Assembly: GCA_903922545.1 (NCBI GenBank)
Contig: CAIXUE010000259.1
Span: forward strand, 1 to 27,500
Reading direction: 5' to 3'
DNA length: 27,500 nucleotides
Source of the DNA: an uncultured Alphaproteobacteria bacterium
GTDB taxonomy: Bacteria > Pseudomonadota > Alphaproteobacteria > Micropepsales > Micropepsaceae
Both the position numbers and the translations under genes were made by a program. The first letter of the stretch is position 1, and the number at the start of each line of letters is the position of its first letter. The notes below the pieces were generated by a model, which did not search any database, was not told the origin of the DNA, and saw only the letters and a list, made by a program, of their open reading frames with translations. This document shows positions 1 to 7,975 of the stretch, piece after piece.

Positions 1-149
1 AAGCGTTGGAGAAAGAAGTTCTGCTGCGTTACCGCTTGCCGGGCGACAGCAATCCCTTTGTATTGGAAAAGCCGGTTTATCAGCGTTATGTGCGTGTTCT
101 GGAAGAGTGCGGCAAGGTTCAGCTCGCCATGCTGGGTTTTGAAAAATAA
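1..149 (+). CDS. C-terminal end of an unidentified protein (5' truncated by the window)
   Basis: An open frame runs from the window edge (first full codon at base 3) to the TAA at 147-149 and encodes the last 48 residues of a protein ending in LAMLGFEK. The fragment is rich in charged residues, with alternating hydrophobic positions, and has no motif I recognise. The following gene starts only 8-20 bases downstream on the same strand, so the two are probably co-transcribed. Codon use resembles that of the neighbours. I cannot assign a function; the rest of the gene lies outside the window. Confidence 0.6.
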   Translation, partial: ALEKEVLLRYRLPGDSNPFVLEKPVYQRYVRVLEECGKVQLAMLGFEK

Positions 150-169
150 TCAGCGAAATGCAGGAAACC

Positions 170-1522
170 ATGTCGATTGAGACACGCGCGCGAAAGATCC
201 TGGGGCTGGATGAGCCGGAGCAGGATCACAAATATCTTTCCATGCGGGTGGAGCATCTGTGGCGGGCGGAGGGTTTTGCCCCAATGGTGCCGTTCAACGG
301 CACCGTGATCGCGCCGATGGGCCCTTCGCTGGATATGGGTGTTTTGCGCGAAAGCCTTTTGGCGGTGATGCGCCGGCATGACGTGCTGCATTCCAGCCTG
401 GCGCTGAGGGGTGACCGTCCGGTTCTGTTGGTGGGGGACGTCAAGGCGCCCGAGCTGGATGTGATTGACGTGCCGCGGGCGCAGTTGCTGGCGCATCGCG
501 AAGGGGCCGAGGCGCCCGCCTTGCGCGAATTCGTCGCCACGCCCATCGACCTGACGGCGGAAGGCGGATTTCGCTGCCGGGTTTTCCGGGACGAAGACAA
601 GAATTATACCCTTGGCATCCTGCTGCATCATTATTTCGGCGATGGCTGGTCTTCGCAGGTGCTGCGCCGGGAAATCTCGGCCGCCTATGCCGCGATTGCG
701 CTGGGTGATCAGCCGAAGTTCGGCGAGGCGCAATCCTATACCGATTACGCCGCTTCGCAGCGCCAGTCCCTGTCCAAGACCTTGCCGCGCCAGCTGGATT
801 ACTGGAGCAAGAAGCTGGCGAACCTTTCCTTCAAGCTGCCTTATGACCATAGCCGCGACACCAACCAGATGGGGCGGTTTTATTTCGGCATTGAAGAGGG
901 ACTTACCGGCCGGTTGGCGGAAATCTCCAAATCCCAGAATGTCAGCGCGTTTGTGATCTATCTTGCGGCATTGCAGATTCTTTTGGCCAGTTGGGCCGGC
1001 GAGAAGCAGGCCATCACCGCCGTCAACACCGCCGACCGGATCAAGCCGCAATTTCTCAACACGGTGGGGTACCTGATCACCTCGGTGCCGGTTTTCACCG
1101 AAATCGCGCCGGACTGGAGCGTGGGCGACATGCTGGCGGCGGTGGGCAAGAATTTTTACGATGCTTATGCCCATCGCGACCTGTCTTATGATCTTTATGA
1201 CGTGATTGCCGAGCCGGCGCAGCCTTTCTGCACCACCCTGTTCAATTTCATTCCGCTGCAGGAGAAATTGTCCGCCGCCCGCAGCCAGCCGCCGTTCCGC
1301 ACCCTGGAAAAACTTGTCAGCGGCCCGGATATTCAAAGGGTGCGGGTGCACCGGGAAATCTATTTCTGCCTGGTGGAGCTGCCGCAGGGCATGGTGGGGA
1401 AGATCTATTACAATCTGGATTTCTTCGATCCAAAGACCATTGAGGCGCAGATCACCCGCTTCAGCGCGATCCTGGAAAAAATGGCCGCCAATCCCCGGGC
1501 CAAGGTTGCCGATATTCTTTGA
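170..1522 (+). CDS. Stand-alone condensation-domain (NRPS C-domain-like) acyltransferase
   Basis: This protein of about 450 residues consists essentially of one condensation domain, the module that joins an acyl or peptidyl thioester to an amine or alcohol acceptor in nonribosomal peptide synthetases and in related free-standing acyltransferases. The family motifs appear in order: a core-2-like RHDVLHSSL near residues 68-76, the catalytic HHYFGDG (HHxxxDG) at 153-159, YTDYAASQRQ, the VGYLITSVPV segment that replaces the usual 'G-FVNT' core, and HRDLSYDLY. The catalytic His and Asp are intact. No adenylation or carrier domain is fused or nearby, so donor and acceptor are unknown. The start at 170 is preferred because AGGA lies just upstream (162-165); an in-frame ATG at 158 has no ribosome site and would add four residues. 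The next gene follows after 49 bases. Alternative roles are ester formation on a lipid or sugar, as in PapA-type acyltransferases. Confidence 0.85.
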   Translation: MSIETRARKILGLDEPEQDHKYLSMRVEHLWRAEGFAPMVPFNGTVIAPMGPSLDMGVLRESLLAVMRRHDVLHSSLALRGDRPVLLVGDVKAPELDVIDVPRAQLLAHREGAEAPALREFVATPIDLTAEGGFRCRVFRDEDKNYTLGILLHHYFGDGWSSQVLRREISAAYAAIALGDQPKFGEAQSYTDYAASQRQSLSKTLPRQLDYWSKKLANLSFKLPYDHSRDTNQMGRFYFGIEEGLTGRLAEISKSQNVSAFVIYLAALQILLASWAGEKQAITAVNTADRIKPQFLNTVGYLITSVPVFTEIAPDWSVGDMLAAVGKNFYDAYAHRDLSYDLYDVIAEPAQPFCTTLFNFIPLQEKLSAARSQPPFRTLEKLVSGPDIQRVRVHREIYFCLVELPQGMVGKIYYNLDFFDPKTIEAQITRFSAILEKMAANPRAKVADIL

Positions 1523-1571
1523 GCCTGCTCTTGTTCTTTGAACCCATACGGGGCGGTGCTAAGAGTGAATC

Positions 1572-2546
1572 ATGAAAGTCGCAATCGTCGGCATCGGCCA
1601 TATCGCCAAGCATCAGGCAAACGCCATCCAGCAGCTGGCGGATACGATTGACCTGGTGGGAGCCTATGACCGGGATGTGAGCGTGGCGCAAAAGCGCGTC
1701 CTGCCTTGCGAATTCCACAAATCCCTGGATGACCTGATCGAAAACTCGCCCGCCGATATCGTGGTGGTTTCCACCACCAATCATGATCATTTCGCCACCG
1801 CCTCCCGGCTGCTCAGCGCCGGGCGGGCCGTGATGGTGGAAAAGCCGGTCTGCGAAAAAGCCGAAGATTTGCAGCAGCTGGTCAGCCTCGCCAAAGCCGG
1901 CAACCTCTTTTTCCACACCGCGCTGCATGCCACTTTTGCCGCTGATCTGCGCTGGTGGGCCGAGCATCGCCAGATGCTGGCGCACCGTTTCGGGCCGGTG
2001 GAGCGCATCCAGATGGGCTTTTACGATCCTTATATGGAACGCGACGGCACGGTCAAAAAGCAGGCCCTGGGGCTGGACGGGTCCTGGTATGACAGCGGCA
2101 TCAATGCGCTGAGCACCCTTTCCCTGATCGCCGATCCTGCTTCGATCAAGATCACAGGCGGCGCGATGTTCTCATCGCCGCATGTGGCCTGCGAACAGAT
2201 CAACGGATCGGCCGAACTGACCTGCATGGTGGACGGCCATGTGGCAGCCGGAAAGATCGACACCAACTGGGCCCTGGGCCTGGACCGCAAGACCACCACG
2301 CTGGCCTATCAGAACGGCACCGTTGTTCTGGATCATTCCCAGGAGCATGTGGTGATCCGCGACGGCAAGTTTACCGAGACAATATCGCTGCAAAATGGGC
2401 TGCCGCGCCTGACCAATCATTATATCGGCGTGTTTCAGGATCTGGAGACGGCGTTCGCGAAGGGCCAGGACAATATCGCCCGGTCCTGCCAGCTTCACGA
2501 GCTTTTGTTCGCGGCTGTGACGGCGGCCAAACGCGTCCCGGTCTGA
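1572..2546 (+). CDS. Gfo/Idh/MocA-family oxidoreductase, probable aldose 1-dehydrogenase (arabinose/galactose type)
   Basis: This 324-residue NAD(P)-dependent oxidoreductase begins with a Rossmann fold (GxGxxA in VAIVGIGHIA, residues 4-13) and carries the EKP motif with Lys91. In place of the usual D-x-x-x-H of the family it has YDSGINALS, with Asp174 and Asn178. A Lys/Asp/Asn set in that arrangement is what I know from bacterial L-arabinose and D-galactose 1-dehydrogenases, which oxidise the aldose C1 to a lactone. The assignment to that subgroup is an inference; generic Gfo/Idh membership is secure. It is cytoplasmic, with no signal peptide. It lies 49 bases after the condensation-domain gene and 84 bases before the DctA-like transporter, all on the same strand. 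The Shine-Dalgarno before the ATG is weak (AAGAGTGA). Confidence 0.88.
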   Translation: MKVAIVGIGHIAKHQANAIQQLADTIDLVGAYDRDVSVAQKRVLPCEFHKSLDDLIENSPADIVVVSTTNHDHFATASRLLSAGRAVMVEKPVCEKAEDLQQLVSLAKAGNLFFHTALHATFAADLRWWAEHRQMLAHRFGPVERIQMGFYDPYMERDGTVKKQALGLDGSWYDSGINALSTLSLIADPASIKITGGAMFSSPHVACEQINGSAELTCMVDGHVAAGKIDTNWALGLDRKTTTLAYQNGTVVLDHSQEHVVIRDGKFTETISLQNGLPRLTNHYIGVFQDLETAFAKGQDNIARSCQLHELLFAAVTAAKRVPV

Positions 2547-2630
2547 CGTTTCGCCAACTGGACATTGCACCACGCTTGCGGCACCTTTTGGGCAGAGCGG
2601 GGCTTTAACGCCCGCCGGGGGCGAAACATC

Positions 2631-3908
2631 ATGTCATTCTTGCGCAAGATCTATTGGCAGGTGCTGATTGCCATCGTGCTGGGCACGGTGTTCGGCATTC
2701 TTTGGCCCGCCCAGGGCGCAGCCTTGAAGCCGCTTGGCGACGCCTTCATCGCCCTGATCCGCATGATGATCGGGCCGGTGATTTTCTGCACCATCGTGCA
2801 TGGCATCGGTTCGATGCACGACATGGCCAAGGTGGGCCGCATCGGGCTGAAGGCCATTCTGTGGTTCGAATTCATTTCCACTTTCGCGCTGATCCTGGGC
2901 CTGATTGCCGCGCATCTGACCCATCCGGGCGTGGGCATGTCGATGGCGGCTTCGGCCTCCAGCGCCAAAACCGTGGCGAGCTATGCCGCCAAGGCCGCCG
3001 ATGACAGCGTGACGGCGCATCTGATGGCCATTATCCCCTCCACCTTCACCAGCGCCTTTTCGACCGGCGATCTGCTGCAGGTGCTGCTGGTTTCTGTGTT
3101 GACGGGCGTGGCGCTCAGCCAGATGGGGGCGGCCGGCGGCAGAATAGCCCATGGCGTCGATCAGATCGGCAAGGTGTTTTTCAAGATCATCGGCATCATT
3201 CTTTACACCGCGCCCATCGGCACTTTCGGCGCCATGGCCTATACGATGGGCGCCTTTGGCGTGAAGTCGCTGATCAATCTGGGCGAGCTGGTGGCGATCT
3301 TCTATGTCACCAGCCTGATTTTTGTGTTGGTTGTGCTTGGCGCCATCGCCCATTTTCTGCGCTTCTCGATCTTCAAATTCCTGCGCTACATCCGCGAGGA
3401 ATTGTTCATTGTGCTGGGCACGTCATCTTCCGAGACCGTGCTGCCCAACCTGATGCGCAAGCTGGAAACGTTGGGCTGTTCAGATTCGGTGGTGGGGCTG
3501 GTGGTGCCGACGGGCTACAGCTTCAATCTGTGCGGCACCAATATCTACATGACCCTGTCCATCCTGTTCCTGGCCCAGGCCACGGGCACGCATCTGACCT
3601 GGGGTCAGGAAGCCACCATCATCCTGATCTCGATGCTCACGTCCAAAGGGGCTGCGGGCGTCACCGGCGCGGGCTTTATCGTGCTGGCCGGCACGCTGTC
3701 GATTGTGCAGGACATTCCGGTGGCGTCGCTTGCCATGCTGCTGGGGGTGGACCGTTTCATGAGCCAGTGCCGTTCGCTGACCAATTTCATCGGCAATGGC
3801 GTGATCACCATTGCCGTGGCGCGCTGGGAAAATGAGATCGACGAGAAAAAGCTGCACCGCAACCTGGATGCGGGCCCGGCCAAGGTGGAAGAGGCGTTGC
3901 CGGCATAA
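2631..3908 (+). CDS. dctA: DctA-type dicarboxylate/cation symporter with unusual cysteines
   Basis: This 425-residue inner-membrane protein of the DAACS (glutamate/dicarboxylate:cation symporter) family is expected to import C4-dicarboxylates such as succinate, fumarate and malate. Visible family signatures are the N-terminal helix after MSFLRKIYWQV, the serine-rich re-entrant hairpin GTSSSETVLPNL, the TM7 segment GYSFNLxGTNIYMTL, the second hairpin around SKGAAGVTGAGF, and the TM8 segment GVDRFMSxxRSLTNFIGN. The TM7 motif, normally N-[LM]-D-G-T, reads NLCGT with Cys301 in place of Asp. The TM8 EAR typical of DctA reads QCR (Gln379, Cys380). The Arg and Asn of TM8 are kept. The ATG at 2631 is chosen because the homologous N-terminus begins there; a frame-open extension to 2565 looks non-coding. 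A G-run at 2617-2621 could serve as ribosome site. Confidence 0.9.
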   Translation: MSFLRKIYWQVLIAIVLGTVFGILWPAQGAALKPLGDAFIALIRMMIGPVIFCTIVHGIGSMHDMAKVGRIGLKAILWFEFISTFALILGLIAAHLTHPGVGMSMAASASSAKTVASYAAKAADDSVTAHLMAIIPSTFTSAFSTGDLLQVLLVSVLTGVALSQMGAAGGRIAHGVDQIGKVFFKIIGIILYTAPIGTFGAMAYTMGAFGVKSLINLGELVAIFYVTSLIFVLVVLGAIAHFLRFSIFKFLRYIREELFIVLGTSSSETVLPNLMRKLETLGCSDSVVGLVVPTGYSFNLCGTNIYMTLSILFLAQATGTHLTWGQEATIILISMLTSKGAAGVTGAGFIVLAGTLSIVQDIPVASLAMLLGVDRFMSQCRSLTNFIGNGVITIAVARWENEIDEKKLHRNLDAGPAKVEEALPA

Positions 3909-4040
3909 GCCGCGCAATAAATTCAAATTTTCGGCTTTGGTTCCTGCCTCCTGAACTATTTGTCACGCGGATAACGGGCTTTCATTCATCTGCGGTTCAA
4001 GCTGGTGCGCCCATTCTGACGGGACAAATCCGCATGGGAG

Positions 4041-5489
4041 ATGCCCCTGTCGCTTGATGGTGTCCTTGCCGTAAACCGTTTCGGCCTAGGCGCGCGCCCG
4101 GGCGAAGTCCAGCTTGCCAGCACCGACCCCAAGGCCTGGCTGACGGCGCAGGTGGGGCCCGCGCCGCAGCCGGTGCAGGCCGATGGCGCGCCCTTCAAAA
4201 ACGGCGGCCAGCTTGTCGCGGATATGGACCAGTTCCGCCGCGAACGCCGTGATGCGCGCAAGCAAAATGACGCCAAGGATGCGATGGCCTTCAACAAGAT
4301 GCGCCGCCAGGTGCTGATGGATGAAATGGCGGCGCGTTTTGATCTGGGTTTCACCACCAGCCGGCCTTTTGCCGAACGGCTGGTCTGGTTCTGGAACAAC
4401 CATTTCACCATCTCGACCCAGAACGGGCAGACCGCCAGTCTGGCCGGCGCCTATGAGCGCGAAGCGATCCGCCCTTACATCGCCGAGAAATTCGAGGACA
4501 TGCTTTTGGCTGTCGCCACCCATCCGGCGATGCTGATTTACCTGAACAACGCCCAATCCATCGGTCCGGATTCGCAGGCCGGCACGATCTCGCGGCGCGG
4601 CCTGAACGAGAATTTCGGCCGCGAATTGATGGAGCTTTATTCCCTGGGCGTGAATGGCGGCTATACCCAGGCCGATGTCATTGCGCTGGCCAAGATTCTC
4701 ACCGGCTGGAGCATCGACACCGGCCAGCCGCAAGCGCAGGGCCGCCGCGTGCGCTTCATGCAGTCGCGGCTTGATCTGGCGGATTTCCAGCAGAATACCG
4801 CCAGCGGGAATGGCTTTCGCTATTATCCGCAGCGGCATGAGCCGGGCAGCGTCACCCTGCGCGGCAAGACCTATCCCCAAGGCTTTGAAGGCGGGCGCGC
4901 CGCGATCCATGATCTGGCGCATGATCCGGCCACCGCCAAATTCATCGCCACCAAATTCGCCACGCACTTTATTTCCGATACGCCGCCGCCTGAATCCGTG
5001 GCGCGGCTGGAAAAGATTTTCCGCGACACCGGCGGCGACTTGAAAGCGCTTTCCCTGGCGGTGGTGGACGATCCGGCGGCTTGGGCGCCGGGGCCAGGAA
5101 AGATGCGTCCGCCGGTGGAATATGTCACCGCGACCTTCCGCTTGCTGAATTTGCCCGGCGCGCAGAATGCCCCGCGCCAGACACAGATGGCGATGCAGGC
5201 GTGCCGGTTGATGGGGCAGTTTCCCATGGCCGCGCCTTCGCCCAAGGGCTGGTCGGACCAGTCGCAGGACTGGTCGGGCCCCGATGCTGTTCTTTCGCGG
5301 ATCGCTTTTGCCCGGCAACTGGCCGGCCGCCTGCCGCAGGAATTGGGCGTGGGACAGGTTTCACGGCTGGCGGCTGGGGCGCTTGGCCCGCGGCTTTCCG
5401 CCAATACCGGCCATGCCATCGCCGCCGCCGCCAATCCTGGCGAGGCGCTGGCGCTGCTGCTTTCCAGCCCCGAATTCCAACGGAGATAA
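4041..5489 (+). CDS. DUF1800 domain-containing protein
   Basis: This 482-residue protein spans a complete DUF1800 domain: NRFGLGARPGE at residues 12-22, FWNNHFTIS, the signature block NFGRELMELYSLGVNGGYTQ, LTGWSID, and the C-terminal RPPVEYVTATFRLL region. The biochemical function of DUF1800 is unknown. It is typically encoded directly before a DUF1501 protein, as here (stop at 5489, next ATG at 5493). Many family members have an N-terminal export signal, but this one has none. An in-frame TGA at 4017-4019 prevents any useful extension, and the domain begins almost at the start codon. The ribosome site is poor: GGGAG abuts the ATG with no spacer. It may be exported together with its Tat-carrying partner, or act in the cytoplasm. 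Confidence 0.88.
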   Translation: MPLSLDGVLAVNRFGLGARPGEVQLASTDPKAWLTAQVGPAPQPVQADGAPFKNGGQLVADMDQFRRERRDARKQNDAKDAMAFNKMRRQVLMDEMAARFDLGFTTSRPFAERLVWFWNNHFTISTQNGQTASLAGAYEREAIRPYIAEKFEDMLLAVATHPAMLIYLNNAQSIGPDSQAGTISRRGLNENFGRELMELYSLGVNGGYTQADVIALAKILTGWSIDTGQPQAQGRRVRFMQSRLDLADFQQNTASGNGFRYYPQRHEPGSVTLRGKTYPQGFEGGRAAIHDLAHDPATAKFIATKFATHFISDTPPPESVARLEKIFRDTGGDLKALSLAVVDDPAAWAPGPGKMRPPVEYVTATFRLLNLPGAQNAPRQTQMAMQACRLMGQFPMAAPSPKGWSDQSQDWSGPDAVLSRIAFARQLAGRLPQELGVGQVSRLAAGALGPRLSANTGHAIAAAANPGEALALLLSSPEFQRR

Positions 5490-5492
5490 TCC

Positions 5493-6713
5493 ATGGACCC
5501 GTTTTGCGCTTCGCGCCGTTCGATGCTTCAAGGCGTTGCCGCCACCACCGCGTTTTGCCTGTGGGATGCGCCGCTGAAATTCGCCTTTGCCGCTGTGCCG
5601 GGCGACCGCCGCCTGGTGGTGGTGATCCTGCGGGGCGCGGTGGACGGGTTGGCGGCCGTTCCGCCGCATGGCGACAAGGATTATGCCGCCATTCGCGGGC
5701 CGCTTGCGCTTTCCACCGAAGGCGCCACACCCTTGCACGATCTGGACGGATTGTTCGGCCTGCATCCGGCGCTGGCGAACCTCAAGACCATGTATGACAG
5801 CAAGGAATTGATCGCGTTCCAGAACATCTGTTCGCCCTATCGCGACCGCTCGCATTTTGAAGGCCAGAATGTGCTGGAGACCGGATCGGTCAAGCCGCAC
5901 GCCATTGGCGATGGCTGGCTCAACCGGGCGCTGACACCGATGGGCATGGGCGATGGCATGCATGCCCTGGCGGTGGCCCAGACGCCGCCCTTGCTTCTCA
6001 CCGGCCCCGCGCGGGCGACAAGCTGGATGCCCGCGTCGCTGCCCACACCGGACGCCGCTTTCCTGGCCCAGGTCAAAGCGCTTTACGCCCGCGATGCGAC
6101 GCTGTCCCAATCCCTCGACGATGCCTTGTCGCTGCAAAGCGCCGCGGCCATTGCCTCGGACGATCCTTCCGACAAGAAAGCGGGACCCGGCAACAACGCC
6201 AACCTGACGCCACTGTTCGCCGGCGCGGGCAAGCTGCTGGCCGCCAATACTGGTCCGCGGGTTGCGGTGCTGGATATCAGCGGCTGGGATACGCACATCA
6301 ACGAGGGTGCGGGCGACGGCCAGCTGGCGCGGCGGCTTGCGGCACTGGACGCGGGTCTGGACGCCTTGAAGACTGCGCTGGGTCCGGCCTGGAGCAAGAC
6401 GGCCGTGGTGATGGCGACAGAATTCGGCCGCACCGCCCGGCCCAATGGCAATGGCGGCACCGATCACGGCACTGGCGGCGCCAGCTTCCTTCTGGGTGGT
6501 GCGGTGGCGGGCGGCAAGACCCGCGCCGAATGGACCGGGCTTTCCAACGCGGCCTTGCAGGATGGGCGTGACCAGCCTGCCCGAACCGATCTGCGTTCGC
6601 TGTTCAAGGGCGTGCTGGCCGAGCATATGGGCGTGCCGAACTCGGCGTTGGAAAGTGCGGTCTTCCCCGACAGCGCCAACGCGCCCGCCATGACGGGGCT
6701 TATACGGGCTTAA
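5493..6713 (+). CDS. DUF1501 domain-containing protein with Tat signal
   Basis: This 406-residue protein starts with a twin-arginine signal (SRRSMLQG followed by a short hydrophobic stretch up to about residue 33), so it should be folded in the cytoplasm and exported by Tat. The body shows DUF1501 signatures: VVVILRGAVDGLAAVPP, ISGWDTHINEG, and the block TEFGRTARPNGNGGTDHGTGG near residues 310-330. DUF1501 is placed in the alkaline-phosphatase superfamily, but its substrate is not known. It begins three bases after the stop of the DUF1800 gene (GGAGAT serves as ribosome site), so the two form one translational unit and probably a functional pair. Its stop codon is 12 bases from the end of the converging glycosyltransferase gene. 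Confidence 0.9.
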   Translation: MDPFCASRRSMLQGVAATTAFCLWDAPLKFAFAAVPGDRRLVVVILRGAVDGLAAVPPHGDKDYAAIRGPLALSTEGATPLHDLDGLFGLHPALANLKTMYDSKELIAFQNICSPYRDRSHFEGQNVLETGSVKPHAIGDGWLNRALTPMGMGDGMHALAVAQTPPLLLTGPARATSWMPASLPTPDAAFLAQVKALYARDATLSQSLDDALSLQSAAAIASDDPSDKKAGPGNNANLTPLFAGAGKLLAANTGPRVAVLDISGWDTHINEGAGDGQLARRLAALDAGLDALKTALGPAWSKTAVVMATEFGRTARPNGNGGTDHGTGGASFLLGGAVAGGKTRAEWTGLSNAALQDGRDQPARTDLRSLFKGVLAEHMGVPNSALESAVFPDSANAPAMTGLIRA

Positions 6714-6725
6714 AAGGGTAAGAGC

Positions 6726-7826
6726 TTAAGCGCCGCGTTTGGCGGCGATGCCGGATGCCAGCAAGGCTTCCCATTCGCGGGCGCGGGCGCGCCAGGAACA
6801 GACGCGGTTTACTTCCCGGCTTTGTTCAAAACGCTGCTGTGCCCAATCGGTGGGGTTGGCCAAAAAGCCGGCGACATTGTCTTCCAGCAAGGCGGTATAG
6901 CGCGCCATCACTTCGGCATCGTCCATCGCGGTGGTCACGGGCAGAAGATCGGCAAAACCAAGCGTGGTTTCCTTCAGCGCCCCCAGATCCATGCTCACCA
7001 CTTTCAGGCCGGCGGCGATGGCCTCCAGGGCGGCGATGCAATAAGTCTCGATAAAGGCGCAAGGATAAGACAGGAATGCGGTCTGTTTCAGGGCCGCTGC
7101 CAGGGCGGGCTGCGCCACCGAGCCATGATAGCGGGTGCGGGGCGCGCTGCGAATTTTGGCGTAAAGACCCTCAAAATCCCTGTCCGGCGCACGATAGGTC
7201 TGCATCGCCGAATAAATATCGAACTGCGTCTGCCCGGCCATATTCCCGATCACATCCGCCAGCAGATGCAGGCCGCGATAGGGCATGCTGGTATAGGCGG
7301 CGCGGTTCTGCTTGGCGGCGCGCAATTCCCCCGCCGAAGCGAACATATTTTCAAAAGCCGGCGCGATGCCGTTGCCGATCACCGCCGAGACGCCGGCATA
7401 GCGCATCATGGCGCGGTGCGTGTTGCTGACAAAAACCGCGCAATCGATATGGGGTGCCATGGCGGGCAGGGGCGCCATGGCGGTCTGGTCCGGCGTCAAA
7501 TGCAGCCAGGAGACATGAAAAGCGTTCGGCGCATCACGCTTCAGCCGGTCCGCCACCTGCGGCGCGCTGAGCGTGATCACCGCCTCAAAATCTGCCGCCG
7601 CGAAAGCGGCAGGATCGGTCAAGGCATCCAGCGGCAGATGGCGCACGCCCATCACCCGGTCGGGCGTGCCGGGCGGCAGGCGGCCGGCAAACGTCACGTC
7701 ATGGCCATTTTGGGCCAGCTGGCGCGCCAGATAGGCGGCGCAGGATTCACTGCCGCCCAGGGGCTCGCGCTCGGGCGTGGTGACGTCCATCGCAATGGGG
7801 CTGAAACACAGGAAAAGCAGGCGCAT
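6726..7826 (-). CDS. GT4-like glycosyltransferase
   Basis: This protein of about 366 residues has the two-domain GT-B layout of family 4/family 1 glycosyltransferases, which transfer a sugar from a nucleotide-sugar donor. The N-terminal domain has EPLGGSESCAAYLARQLAQ (the glycine-rich acceptor-side loop), followed by VFVSNTHRAMM and an IGNGI turn. The C-terminal domain carries the donor-binding EX7E motif in AFIETYCIAALEA, followed by AAGLKVVSMDLGALKE. There is no signal peptide, so it is cytosolic or membrane-peripheral. The start is uncertain: ATG 7826 (MRLLFLCFSP, the natural first beta strand) is preferred; ATG 7838 and GTG 7856 are in frame, and none has a clear Shine-Dalgarno. It is divergent from the dehydrogenase operon and stands alone. 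The acceptor cannot be told from sequence. Confidence 0.82.
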   Translation of the reverse strand: MRLLFLCFSPIAMDVTTPEREPLGGSESCAAYLARQLAQNGHDVTFAGRLPPGTPDRVMGVRHLPLDALTDPAAFAAADFEAVITLSAPQVADRLKRDAPNAFHVSWLHLTPDQTAMAPLPAMAPHIDCAVFVSNTHRAMMRYAGVSAVIGNGIAPAFENMFASAGELRAAKQNRAAYTSMPYRGLHLLADVIGNMAGQTQFDIYSAMQTYRAPDRDFEGLYAKIRSAPRTRYHGSVAQPALAAALKQTAFLSYPCAFIETYCIAALEAIAAGLKVVSMDLGALKETTLGFADLLPVTTAMDDAEVMARYTALLEDNVAGFLANPTDWAQQRFEQSREVNRVCSWRARAREWEALLASGIAAKRGA

Positions 7827-7875
7827 GGCGGTTTTCATACAAGCACTTTTCGCCACTGCAGCAAAGAAGAGCGAT

Positions 7876-7904
7876 TTGCTCCTTGCTCCGTCCCGGCATA
7901 GGAT
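7876..7904 (+). promoter_or_regulatory. Possible sigma-70-like promoter for the dehydrogenase operon
   Basis: TTGCTC (7876-7881) and TAGGAT (7899-7904) are separated by 17 bases and lie about 70 bases upstream of the operon's first start codon, in the divergent intergenic region. The match to consensus is only partial, so this is a suggestion. Confidence 0.22.
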
Positions 7905-7975
7905 CAGCCCAACAAAATAAGAATCGTTCAGGGGCGTTTCAAACTTTCACATCGCGAAATTCGGGTCGGGCATCC

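Noticed and set aside
119..1351. A 410-codon open frame on the minus strand opposite the condensation-domain gene
   Set aside because: It is low-complexity in Arg, Gly, Gln and His, has no recognisable motif, and mirrors a gene with intact catalytic residues; it is a GC-driven antisense shadow.
3907..3937. AAGCCG...CGGCTT inverted repeat after the DctA-like gene as a terminator
   Set aside because: The stem is 6 bp with a 19-base loop and no T-run directly after it; too weak to call.
5361..6626. A long minus-strand open frame opposite the DUF1501 gene
   Set aside because: Composition is typical of antisense shadow frames, and it conflicts with a well-supported Tat-signal protein.
6708..6731. 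Inverted repeat GCTTAA...TTAAGC spanning both convergent stop codons
   Set aside because: It is short and AT-rich, with a 12-base loop and no U-run; it arises because both genes end in a similar codon plus TAA.
6822..7901. Plus-strand open frame opposite the GT4-like glycosyltransferase
   Set aside because: No motif; the minus strand shows EX7E and GGSE motifs of a real enzyme.
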